Source of the DNA: Vermamoeba vermiformis
Lineage: Eukaryota > Tubulinea > Echinamoebida
Assembly (NCBI GenBank): GCA_045837725.1
Contig: JBEWZL010000272.1
Span: 186,001 to 250,000 of the forward strand
DNA length: 64,000 nucleotides
Reading direction: 5' to 3'
A program made the translations under genes and the position numbers. A model generated the notes under the pieces. It did not search any database. It saw only the letters and a list, made by a program, of their open reading frames with translations, and was not told where the DNA came from. Each line of letters begins with the position of its first letter. Position 1 is the first letter of the stretch. This document shows positions 23,275 through 34,915 of the stretch, piece after piece.

Positions 23275-24790
23275 ATGCAACCTCTTCAAGATATAATGGA
23301 GGATCGTCAATACGAAGTTAGAGAGTACGGTGGTGCAAAGTGCGAGATGTCGAAAAAGGCAAAGGGCGCTCTTATCGTCCTCGGCGGTATTTTACTTGTC
23401 GTTGGTGTTATTATTTTTGCAGTCAGTTGGGAGACATTAGAACCACTTGAATATGGTTTAGTAAGTACCCGCAACAGCCACAAATATTAATTTATAATTT
23501 ACAATCGAAAGGATATTTATAGAATTCCAATTATTCAGCTCTTTATATTATGATCGCGCATTATTATAATATTATCAAATTGTTTTGATTAAAATAACTC
23601 CTAAATCAAAGCGCGATCCGATGCGCCAAAATTGGAATTTCATATTTGTGCACCATTTAACTTCTTTCTCGCAGGTCTATAACAAGGTTACTGGTACAGT
23701 TAATACAAACGACGTCTACGAAAGTGGACGTTACATTATTGGCCCTGCCCATACTTTCATCAGATTCCCTCGTGCTTGGACCACTCTCGAATTTTCAAAC
23801 CGAGATGGTGCTCCTGAGTCACCCGTAAGTATACTATTATAATAACGACCGCATAAACTCGAAATTGCAACTTATAAGAGTATCGAAGATCTGATCTCCG
23901 ATCTCGAGCCGTTACATAGCGTTACGTACTAACCTTATCGAATTCTGACTATAGATCGTTACTCGTACGCGCGATGGTGTTCCAATTACAGTATCTTTCT
24001 CTTTCCAATACCAGATCAAGCGAGAAAACGTGTCTCAGCTTTACGAAAAATACGGCACTAACTACGAAGGTAAACTAAATATAGCGCGACTTTAAGACCG
24101 TTCATGAATACTAACTCGATGCTATTTTTAGCTCCTATGACTCGTGTTGCTCGTAACTACATCTTGCAAGCCGCATCTAACTACGAAGCGTTGGCTTACT
24201 GGCGAAACCGCACTCAAGTCGAAGTTGAAATGTTCGACTTTATCCAAACTAACGTCGGTCAAAACATGCACGTTGAAATTAAGATGATTCAGTTGTTGAA
24301 GATCGAATTGCCGCAAAAGTTCGAAGACTCCATTATCAACTCGCAAGTGCAACAACAACAAATGCAAACTCAAGAGTATTTGCAACAGACTACTAAGATC
24401 TTGTTGAAGATCAAGCAGCTCTACGCTGAGGCTCAATACAACTGCACTTTGATTGGTAAGAACGGATCCAAAGAAAACTTAAAAAATTTCCTTTTATGGA
24501 TCCGTAAAATTGGATCTTGCGTCCTAACTTTCGTTTTGCACGTAATATCGATACTAACGCTATATTATATGACTATAGCCAGTTCTGCCGATGCTACAGC
24601 AATTGGTTTGCAAAATCAAGCGCAGTCAACAGCTTTCCAGTTCACGCAAGACACTCAAGCCACGGCTATTAAACAATTCGCCGATAAATTGGGCATGAAA
24701 TCGAACGAGCTGTTGGAGTACTTGAAGATCCGCAACATTCGTAACAAACAGAACGGCAAGACTTTGAAGGTTGGATTGACTTATAATTAA
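23275..24790 (+). CDS. SPFH/Band 7 domain membrane protein (paralogue)
   Basis: Exons 23275-23460, 23675-23824, 23955-24069, 24132-24455 and 24579-24790 give 328 residues. After a 30-residue cytosolic start comes a membrane helix (GALIVLGGILLVVGVIIFAVSW). The Band 7 domain follows: LEPLEYGLVYN, YESGRYIIGPAHTFIRFPR, TRDGVPITVSFSFQYQI, MTRVARNYILQAASNYEA, MHVEIKMIQLLKIELPQKFEDSI. The tail is Gln/Ala-rich and helical (QVQQQQMQTQEYLQQ), ending ELLEYLKIRNIRN. The line-up with the neighbour is obvious (YNKVTG/YNNNNK, HTFIRFPR/HSFIKYPR, KFEDSI/QFEDAI), so the pair arose by inverted duplication. A second ATG at 23296 could also start the protein. Confidence 0.87.
24489..24498. promoter_or_regulatory. 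CArG (MADS-box) motif in an intron
   Basis: ccttttatgg lies in the last intron of the Band 7 gene, within the longer string aatttccttttatgg that recurs at 36697 and, except for the first base, at 54270. It fits CC(A/T)6GG, the SRF/Mcm1 core. Confidence 0.4.
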
Positions 24791-24850
24791 TTTGTTTAGC
24801 ATCAGTGTTTAAATGTTTATTTCTGAAAAAAACCATGGCGATAAAGAGTG

Positions 24851-27800
24851 TCACTCTCCATCTGCTGTTCTCTGTGGCATTTGATATTCAATCTCAAGAC
24901 CTGCCAAATTAATTGTGGAGTTATCTTTAAGAGGTGGTGGTGGTGCACCTGCAGTTCTGGGAATACCAAGCTCAGGGAAATATTGTCCATTTAGCTCTTC
25001 AAGGTATGGTGTGATCAGCAAAATCGGGTGTTTTTTACCCTTCTCAGAAGAATTCCATTTTTGCACCATGTGCCAAACCTCAGGTGCAAAGCCTTGTGCA
25101 TAAACAGCCTGCAAACATTGAGATCAGCTTTGATATTAGAATTGTACTAAGTACTTACTCTAACCCAAAGTTTGTCTTTGATAGTTTCATGCATTGTTTC
25201 ACGCCAATGACTTCTGTTAGCTGCAACATTGCGACCTAAATGATAGAAATTGACGTAGTTGGTGACTGGCAATGCTTTTTCCATAAACACCTTCTTGCCG
25301 ACTGAGTCTTTCAAATTCTTTGTTTGAAGAACAAGGTATCCAACCACTTTGTTTTCATCTTTCAACAGCAAAATTGAATCTGGGCCAAGCATATTTGGCT
25401 GAAAGTTAAATGGCAGCAGCTTTGAATAGTGTATTTCATTGAATATGAGATGGGGCATTGGCAGTCCACAATCTACTGGGGAAGTGACAATAATATTTTG
25501 CTGCAACTTGAGGTGCATTATCTCTTCAGGCATATCGCAGTGTGGAGCCAATTCAAACAGAGGTGTTTGATATTCAGACATTCGCTTGAGGATGAGAGCA
25601 ACGAAGCACTCTCCAAGTTTACCAGCCAGACCTGAAGCATCCAGGTAACAGAACATCTACAAAAGAATTTCATAACTGTTCTAATTCTGTTGTGATTCAC
25701 TTACTTGCAATAGTTTTTCATAGGGAAGCTTTTTGAAGCATAAATGGATGTAGTAATCAAATTGAAGTGGTTTTTGGGTACCATCCAGGGGAGTTGGAGC
25801 AGGGATTGAAGGTGCCAAGCCCAACTGCACTAGCTCTTGCACAACAAAGGGGTTTGTTTCAATAATTTCATCAGTAGATAGACTGGTTTTCACCACAGTT
25901 AGCAGTAGCTAAATATTGTTAGAAGCAACATAAACTGACTTGCAACTTACATGTTTGTGATTTCCCTTTAAATTTTTGTCTTTCTTTGCAGGTGCCAGGC
26001 AAATATCTTCAACTAATGGGAAAAGGTGGGCTTGTGCAACATAATCTTGGGCCCGTAGTTCAGCAGCTGCATCTCCTTTTACCAACCATTTTTGCAGAAA
26101 TTGCTCTAATGTGTGGTTTGCAGGTAAATCATATGGCAAGGCCTCGAACAACTTGAACAAATACAAAGGTCTAGAGGATAGCCTGTTAAGTTGGACTGCA
26201 TGGTTTTTCTTAAGCAATACCGCAGCATTTGTTCCAAAGGCAGAGGTAATCAGGGAATAGAATCTCTGTAGTGTCTTTCTGGGATCTTCTGCCACCCAGT
26301 AACCATGCACTGGATACCTCTCTTTGACAATTTTACTTGCTGGTAGCTGGTTCAACACACTCCCAGATGTTGAGATCATTAATTGCTAGTTAAGTGTTAG
26401 AAACAATCATTAAAGTTAAAATAAACACACTGGAATATTCTTAGCTGTAAATTTCTCCATGGCTAACATCAAAAGGTAGAAGACTGAGGTTTGTCTTTGG
26501 AAATTTGCAGTTGGTTTGAACTTATTTTGCTGTTCTATTCTTAGCTGCTTTAGCTACATTAACACATTAGAAGTTGTACTTAATTCCAAGCAGCTTTAAT
26601 TACCAATGATCTTTTGTGTTTCTCTTTTAATGCTCCAGCATCCTGCAATAACTGCCCAGCTAACATTGTTTCAGCCTCATGAACTTCATCATAGATAAAT
26701 GCAGTCAATTTGTTGTGAAAGGCCACATTCAGCATCTCAGTTTCAAATGTGGAGAAGCTGTCCATCTTGCTAATGTATGACAAGTTTTTGACAAACATGT
26801 CAAATAGAAGATTTTTTCCGCTGCTTAGTGTTGCACGAATGAAAGCCAAATGGAGATCTTCTTGCTTAATTTTTCCATGAGCTGCTAAATATTAGACAGG
26901 CAAACCATAAATTGATGAAGGTACCTTCTGCAAAAAAATACTTGGCAAATTCCAGAAATGTCAAAGGAATCAATTTAACAACATTCACAGCCATGTTGCA
27001 AAACTCTTCTTCTTTTTGAAACTGATCATTGATAGATAGCCTATTGTCACCATAAGCCATCTGCCTTGCTGCTGCAATAAAATTTGTAGCTTGCTGAAGA
27101 ATTGCATGATGAAATGATCTTGAGAACCACATGACAACTGCACCATGCTGGATGGCATAGGACAATGCAAGTTGTGTTTTGCCAACTCCACTCACTACAG
27201 AAAAACAGGTTAGAGCAGGAATGGTGATTCACAACATGTACTTTGTACCAAGGCAAGAATGTACTTTTCTTGAGCACTCTTCTCTCTTATTTCTTTCAAT
27301 TGAGACTCCAACTCCATCAACTTATCTGACTTTGCTAAATCATCAAAAAAGTAAGGTGACCACCTGCATCCTTCAGAAGATAATGGCAGTGGATTCACAA
27401 TGAGCTTGCTTAGTTTTTGTTGCTGATAATGTGTGTCCTTTGATAATTTCATGACATGTGCCACATTTGCTACCAATTCTGCCATCTTTTCTTTGATAGA
27501 TTCTTCAGTAACAGTTGTTGGTAGTGGTGCCCAAATGAGGTCTGTGGAATTAAAGCTTAATAAAAATGACTTCATTGATATTATTCTTACTTTCTGTAAG
27601 TTTATCAATGGCCACACGAAGTCTTGAAGCAAGGCTTGCAGAAAAAACTTTCTCTTCTCCCTTTTGTTGGAACAGATTCCAGAACGTCTGGCCTGCAAAG
27701 CCACGATTTCTTATTGTACGCAATTCTTGATTGGTCACTGGAAGCTGCTTAATCCATTCAATCAATTCTTCTGCACTCAGTTTGATAACTGCGAGTGTTG

Positions 27801-27926
27801 GTTATTAGAATCTGCAAATTCGTTAAATTATGTCATACATGGTTTATCAGAGTGGGGTAAGCGTAGTTCTTGCTCTCGTAAAGAGATTATCGTGCTAGTG
27901 GCCAAGACAGCGGGGCTTGCCAGCAT
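24851..27926 (-). CDS. Crinkler/RHS-like protein: P-loop NTPase plus PD-(D/E)xK-type nuclease domain
   Basis: The start ATG is at 27926 and the stop TGA at 24851-24853, with about nine exons and some 850 residues. An N-terminal helical module (LSAEELIEWIKQLPVTNQ...AIDKLTES) and a coiled stretch (MELESQLKEIREKSAQEK) precede a P-loop NTPase. Its Walker A is SGVGKTQLALS (exon from 27194) and its Walker B LTAFIYDEVHEAE. The C-terminal domain has a restriction-endonuclease-like layout: GKLGECFVALIL (helix with Glu), GPDSILLLKDENKVVGYLVLQTKN (Asp, then QxK). NTPase plus REase-fold nuclease is the published layout of the Crinkler-RHS class of eukaryotic effectors, thought to derive from transposon proteins; membership here is inferred from order and motifs. 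The frame looks continuous. It could instead be another STAND/AAA-type NTPase. Confidence 0.6.
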
Positions 27927-28507
27927 TGTTCTGGTAGGGTGCAGTGGACCAAGAGCAGAATCGTGAAAAGCGCTACCATAGCATTAATTGTAAAGTTTAT
28001 TTAATTGAAAATTACCGTTTAGTGCACGGATTTTTGGCAGCGAATAAGTTTTCCTCGTCATTCTTTTTTTTTACCGAGGTCAATTTAAGATCTGACTTCA
28101 CGTAGGTAATAACTGGTTGCAATTGAAACTCCATTAAATAATTCCGTCATTATTATGATTTTGCCTAATTGTTACCTACACTTGCTGCCAGATCGCCCGA
28201 AACGCAAATCTGCCTTGCGAAACGCGTGTGAACTCACTCGTTGAATGAGGCGAAACATCCTTCCAAATTCACTAAATTAGTTCAATTGAACAAGACTCTG
28301 CCTCTTAGTCTTTAAGAATGCAAAAAGAGTTTTTTGGTCATTTTTAGTTCGAAGTCGAACGTAATCCGCTGGTCTGATTTAAGAGGTAGGTCGTTAAATT
28401 TGTGGGGTTTCAACTTGTCCCGAGACGAAAATTGCTAGAATAGATTTTTTATTTCCAGAAAAAGCTGCATTCAAGATCCGGATCTTCAACTTGCCTTCCT
28501 CCGTTCA
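27927..28507. other. Intergenic region upstream of the Crinkler/RHS-like gene
   Basis: About 580 bp between two genes transcribed leftward. I see no convincing coding stretch, tRNA or repeat. It should hold the promoter of the gene starting at 27926 and the 3' flank of the gene ending at 28508. Confidence 0.5.
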
Positions 28508-31500
28508 CTACAAAGCTACCACGTTGACGTTCGGAGTGAGGTACTGTAAATGCAGTTTCATATTCATCGCGCCTTTGTCATCAATAAACACACTTCTTGG
28601 AGTAATGTACTCTTGAATGTGCGGTAATTCGTCTTCGTTGGCTAAACCACGAACATTTTTACGTTTGTCTTCGGGAACGAGATAATTCTTCAACAGGAAA
28701 GTCGTCCATGTGTTGTGCTTGCTTCCGTAGGTGAAAATATATGATCCGTCTGTGAGGACGAAGAATTAGGACTTATCGTGGCTTCATAATAAAAATGACA
28801 GGTGTCAACGACGAGCAATGCCATTTGACTCGTGTCAAAGAGGTGTCTTTTCGCTTACCGAGATTCATGTTATCGACTTGCTTGTTTGACGTGGACAAAA
28901 GAGTCAAGACGAAGTTCGAGAAACAATGTTTCATAATTGACTCGTTGTTATGGACTAGCCCGTTAAGATTAGCATGACTACCGCTTGACAATAATAATCG
29001 TAGTAAGTTACTTACGCCCAAATAGATCATTTTCTTCGAGTATCAAACTGACCCAAACAACGTGTTGATCTTTTTTTCGAGTCCAACTTGACACGCCTGC
29101 AGAATACATCAGTATTGTCATATAATATCATGCTTTGACTTACCAGCTGTGCTTGCCGGCCTTAACAGGTTCTGATATAATTTCAAAAGTTTTGTTCTGC
29201 CAGAGCGCATCGAGACCGGTGAACTTCACATCGACAGAAAAGAATTCATAGTCCAAGCGAGAAAGACTAGTATTGATATCTAACAGAATTGCATTATTAT
29301 CGATTGATTGATATGGAATTTAGAGTTTAGGGCTACGTACAACTTAACGGTGAAGATGATTCGAGTGCTAAGTTATGCGTCAAAGCTTTGCCAGAATTTT
29401 CGCAAGGAACGATGATGTCCAAATAGAAGCACTGTAACATGCCTTTAACAACGAGGTTAGAATTAATTTTGCGGTTTTAGTGGTGCGTACTCGATGCGTA
29501 AGTTGAGAACTCGGTTTCGTTCAATATTGGCTTGAATTCTTCAACGGAACTTGCGACTGGCAATTTTGGTTTGAATTTGCTAAATTAGGAAATGTTAATA
29601 ACCGCGAATCATTCTTTGATGACTTACTTCAAGTAGTACTGTGCATTGCCCCATTGGTGGTTCGATAATTCGATTGACACAGATTCGTACCTCGGAGCTT
29701 CGGCCTTGAAGAATTTAATACTACCGTTAGTATTGATTACCATATAAGGAAATTTAATGATCAGTTAGTTTACGTACCCAAAATTGTCGCAATTGATCGA
29801 CAGTCAACAATGCCAAGTCGCGTAGTTTAGCGTATTCTTTTGACAGACTATTTTCTCCAGCACGTTTCAATGCATCATTTTCTAAGAGTGACCAACGCAT
29901 ACGACCGATCGAGATGCTAAAAGTTAACGAATGAGTTAGTTGGAGCGAAATTTCGTGGGGTAAATGTGGGACTTGCCCTTTCTGCCAACGAAGATTCCAA
30001 GCGGTAATTTTTGAGACTAACCGCTCAAAATTGAAGTTATATAGCGTCCTTGACAAGAGAACTACTTTAGCGAGGCTCATTAATTCCACTAATTTATGAA
30101 CATTCGACGGCAACTCTTCGACACGTGGATCTTCCGGCAGATCGCAGTCTGAAAACCAAAACAAGCATCATGAATAAATCATACATATATTTCCTAATAT
30201 AGTAATGTACTTACCAAATCCACCTAGTGCGTGATTTCTGAGAGTGTACGGCAAACAAGTAGAAAATCCTCTTTCATCGTACTTTGAGAGCCTCGTGTAC
30301 TGCAGCTTATTTGACAGATTCATATCACTGTCTAAAAAGTTGAGAGCAGTACTCATCGATAATACGAAGCGGGGTAAGGCGAGGACTTGACTGCCGTTGT
30401 AGCCGACGGTTATACAGTCCAAGTCGAAGGAGCACAACACTTCTGTTGGAGACTTGTACAATCTGTTTGCGAGTTAATAAAGTGATATAACCATTATATA
30501 TGTTAAATAATAGTCATTATATATAAAATGCAGCCGTTGATAATTTTGTGGCTGTCGTATTCGGATCCAAATCCCGAGGTCGTTCGCAAAGTCAACACTG
30601 TATGAGTTTAAGGTATTGCATTACGTACCCAGTAATGACTTGAATAGGCCTAAATGGCAAATCGGCAAAGAAAGTAAAAGTGTTCTTCGTTTTCAGGACA
30701 TGAAGTTTTCGGTCGCCGATCTTGCGTTGTAAGACATCCCAAATGTGTTGCAACTAGGAATATGGCGTTAAAAATTGCAGCGAGAAATTATAAGTATTTA
30801 CAAAAGTAATCTAAAGCTCTACAAAAAAATTTGGATCCCACATCCGAATTTTCTTGCGGGTTTTTTAAATAGAACTTCGTATTACCTTTTCTTGAGCACC
30901 TTTCTTTTCCAAACCAACCAAATAGAGATCGATATCAGAGGTACTGTTGCCTCCTGGCAAGTTGCGCAAACAAGCCAAGACCGATCCGCCAGCAGCAAAA
31001 CAATTCGACCAATCCAATTCGTCCAATAGACCACAAGTGAATGTACTCCAATTCTTTTTGAAAGTCTCGTGGTCTACAACAGGGCCTAAAGCTCGGTACG
31101 AGTCGTCTTCCATGTAGTATTCATCGTCGCTGCTATCGAGGTTCTTATTATTTTGTTTCGAATAGTCAAAGCCACAAATAATAGTATCCTGATAAAGTAA
31201 GTCTGTCAGAAAAAAGCAAAACAACCAATTTTTCGGATTCGATCTGTTTTGTACTGGCTAAAAGCAGCTCACCACAATATACAAATAAGCTACCGCCAGT
31301 AAAATAAGCACTGCGGTATCTAATAGTATACTTACAGGTGCGCATTCTAATTTTGTGGTGACAAGGCACTTGGCAGGAACTTCCTCGAACACGTTCAAAA
31401 GGATCTTGTCTTGGTTTTCGAGGAGGTATTCATTTTCAGGTGCGTATTCATATAAATAACGCAGCATGTCTTCTTCTTGCTTCATACTACGTAAAATATG

Positions 31501-32563
31501 CGTTAGGATCAAGGTCAGATCGACAATCCCACGAATATCCCAGAAATGGAAAGAAACGAATAGAGGCTGAATTGATTTTCGATAACATTAAATGTTTGTA
31601 TCGGAGTTAATATTTACCAACTAAGCAAGGTCGGCAAAGTATCTTTTGTCGGATGCGCTAGCATGTCCCAGATGTCGTCTCCGTAGTACTTTTTCAACGC
31701 GGTGAAGGTAAGCTGTGGCAAAATACCCTTCTTAGCATGCTCAGGCAGTTGTTTAAGATTGGCAAACAGCGCTAATACGAGCTAGTTAGAAAAAGGTCCA
31801 ATAAGACCGGATCGAAGTTTCTTCGTTCTTACTCGGGAGTTGATCTGCCTGCTCCTTCGATGCAGTAAGAGTATTGATCACCTTCGTAATAGAGAATAGA
31901 GCGTATTGAAATAAGGTCGGTATGCGGTGGGTAGAATGGCACTCAAAAGAAGAATTCAATTCGACGCCTGATGAAAATCAATGTCAGATCCATTTACATT
32001 AAAAATTGAGGGGTAAATTTTGATTATTGGGATATAATATCAAAGATTGCGCTTGAGTTAGCGACTCAAGATGTCATTACCTCCCGTGGCATACTTTCTA
32101 CTCTCTTCTTCCTCGACAGCTTCTGTTATTTCTAATCTATCGTCGGGGCCTGGAGCGAATATTTCCTGAATAAAATAAATAAATAAACGATTAATTCAGA
32201 TCTGATTGCCTCGCTAGACACGGGGCGCAAGAGGATTTTTGCAATATAATAATTTTAATTAAATCTCTATGGTAATATTATTCGTGGTCAAACTTACGCC
32301 TTGCAGAAAGTCGTTGAAATTATCTAAAAACAACGGATTAGATTTTTTGTGATTTATTTTGTATGTTTCGAGGGTTTATACCGTTCATTGTGGTGTTCTA
32401 CACGAGAAAAAATGATAGAATGGCATTTTTTATTTCCAGGAAAAGCTAAGACTCGCATCAGGTCAATCCGTTTTAGATCTTCGAAGATCTTTAGAATCAC
32501 GAAAACCAATATTTACGTGGCAGTGTATGGTACACTAAAATAAGGTTGTAGACGAGAAGCCAT
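28508..32563 (-). CDS. Polymerase-beta-type nucleotidyltransferase-fold protein
   Basis: The start ATG at 32563 opens MASRLQPYF and the stop TAG is at 28508-28510; some 15 small exons, roughly 900 residues. The N-terminal half is helical (LEITEAVEEEESRKY, LKKYYGDDIWDMLAHPT). The central domain carries the NTase signature: FAAGGSVLACLRN followed by STSDIDLYLVG (GGS...DxD). Then comes SFDLDCITVGYNGSQVLALPR, which may supply the third acidic residue, and YTRLSKYDERGFSTCLP. I recall this FDLD...RLxKYxxRGF arrangement from NTase proteins of amoebae and giant viruses, often joined to other domains. The C-terminal 300 residues look like beta-rich sequence (FSVDVKFTGLDALWQNKTFEI, VVWVSLIL) and are not recognised. 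The substrate is unknown. Confidence 0.65.
29750..29759. promoter_or_regulatory. CArG motif in an intron
   Basis: ccatataagg followed by aaat, in an intron of the nucleotidyltransferase gene about 20 bp from its donor on the - strand. It is a perfect CC(A/T)6GG match. Confidence 0.35.
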
Positions 32564-32814
32564 CCTGTGGCTGAGGTGCGTTGATGATCACGTGGCGGAT
32601 CGGTGAATTTCGTGGAAATTACAGCGCTACTGGCTGCGAAAGCGGTACCAACAAAATCTGCTGGGCTCAACGCGAACCATTTCCTTTTAACTTTAATCGT
32701 GTATTACCACGCAGCACAAAAGACTTACCGAATAGTCTTTGATTGTATTTTATAACTTTTTTGTATTTTTTGTTTTGTACAGTATCTTTCCAGATCTAAA
32801 CCACACATATCATC

Positions 32815-34653
32815 ATGGCTGATAATCACGAACAAAACGGCACCGCCAAGACTACTACTGTCGTCACCAAGCCCAACAGCGCCGATCCTGAAGTCGAGCG
32901 CAAGTTGCGTGAGATGAAGAGTCACTTCCCTTTGAAGGAACAAGAGGCACACTACTTGGTATGTACTTTGCTTTATTAATAGGCAGAGATCGATCAGTAC
33001 ATTAAGAATTAACAAAAGACGAAGTATCACAAAATCTTTTGGGATGTCGTTGCAAATACGAATTATTAGTAATTTTGAAAAATAATCTACCGCGGTCTAT
33101 TATACGTACATGTAATATACAGCGCATTTAAAGCATTTTTGAATTTTATTTGTTAATTTAACCGTCGCAGTTTTGAACTCGTATTTGCACGAACTTCGTT
33201 CAATTAAATGTTCATCGCGCATATATGCTATCTATTATTAAGGTCTCCTATTCTAACGTGTTATTATTAGCTTGGTGAGAAGAATCAGAGCTCAACGATC
33301 GACATCAACAAGGAGAAAGCCACAATCTTTTTCAAGGACTGCGTTGACGGCGAATACGTTATTGAAAGCACTTGCGCTCGTATTTTAATCGGTAAGAATA
33401 TTATATCGATGTTATAGAAGTTAATAGACGGGTTTCAAGTTCGGATCAGCGATGATTGTAGTTTGTTTTGTTAGCAAATTTATTTTTACTATTTCGAGGT
33501 TAAAATAGCTTATTAATGATTTAATGTAGAGGATTGCCACAACTGCAAAATTACTGTTAATGGCCGTGTTATGAGCAGCGTGATCGAAGCCTGGAAATGC
33601 GAAAACTTGAATATTACCGTAAGTTGAACGAGAAAAAATTATGATTATAATAACGTGTAATATTTATATTACGATTTATGCATAATCTTAAATTTGGGTC
33701 CGTCAGTTTTTAAACGATTATCGGATCTTCCTTTATTCAAATATTAGGCCGAACAAAATAAGTCTAATTATTGTTATTTTATTATAGAACAACACTAAGG
33801 TTCACACGCTCCAATTCGACATCAGCACGAACATCAATGTTCACTTCAACAAGAAAGACGATTTCCACATGGTGATCTGGGCCGGTCTTCATGATTTTAC
33901 TATGACTTTTGGCAATGATGGTAAGTACTATACTAAGGCATTATTAATATTGTCATATACTTTAATTAGAGCGTTTTGGCATTTTGCGCAAAATTCCTTC
34001 GCAACATAATTATTTTCATCGCGTACTGACTAATTGAGTCCTAGTTACACTTTCATTAAAATAAGCTAATATAATGTTATTATAATGATATAGATATTAA
34101 CGTTATTATTTTCAAGCTACTGTTTTGAAGACTGGTGTCGCTCAAATGAAGGAGACTTATGGCGCTGAGACAGTTGATGACCGACAGTCTCAATTCATCG
34201 TCCGATTCATCGAGGGTTCATTGCTCTCTGAGCGCATTGTTCGTCTGCCTAACGGTTATCCTACCACTGAACGCGAAAAGAAGATCTACGAAGAGAACCA
34301 ACAGAAGAAAGAAGACGAGCTCAGGAAATTACTTCAGGTAAATATACTAATATATGTTATAGTATTTTAATACCAATCAGTTGGTTTGCTATTTTTGGTC
34401 GCGAATTACGAATTTAAAGCTAAATTTCTGATCTCGATCGGGACGCGATCCGACGCACTTTAATGATGGTTAACTGACCAAAATTAAATAGATGGTTCCT
34501 TCTGAAGTTATTGCCAAGCAAATCCAACAAAGCAGCACTATTAACGAGATGCGTCAAATGATTAGAGCCAAGCCTAGCGACCCTAAAGTTGGCCGAAACG
34601 ACGATTGCCCGTGCGGTAGCGGCAAGAAGTACAAGAAGTGCTGCGGCAAATAA
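32815..34653 (+). CDS. CAP C-terminal (CARP) domain protein with C-terminal SEC-C zinc motif
   Basis: Six exons (32815-32958, 33271-33391, 33530-33618, 33788-33920, 34117-34337, 34492-34653) give 289 residues. Residues about 50-190 form the beta-helix domain of cyclase-associated proteins: [68 protein letters not shown]. In CAP this domain binds ADP-actin monomers. There is no adenylyl-cyclase-binding or proline-rich part before it. After a charged helical linker ([24 protein letters not shown]) the protein ends in [19 protein letters not shown], a textbook SEC-C zinc-binding motif as in bacterial SecA. Role in actin turnover is an inference from the CARP domain only. Confidence 0.88.
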
Positions 34654-34915
34654 GACCTTTAATATATGCCCCTCAATTGACCCTTTGTACACCTTCTTTA
34701 TCGCGAAGTTTATAATTAATTTATTGAAATGAAACAACCTAAAGAAATAAACAACAAATAACAAAATATGTCTTATGCAAAATGTTTTTGTACGATGGAT
34801 CGACCGCAGCGGCTGCACCGGATCAGCCTCGTTTTTTCCTGGAATTAGATCGAGCCAAAAGGAAAATCTCTTGTTTTTTCCTTCTTCAATAATATTTTTT
34901 GACGACGTACCACAA

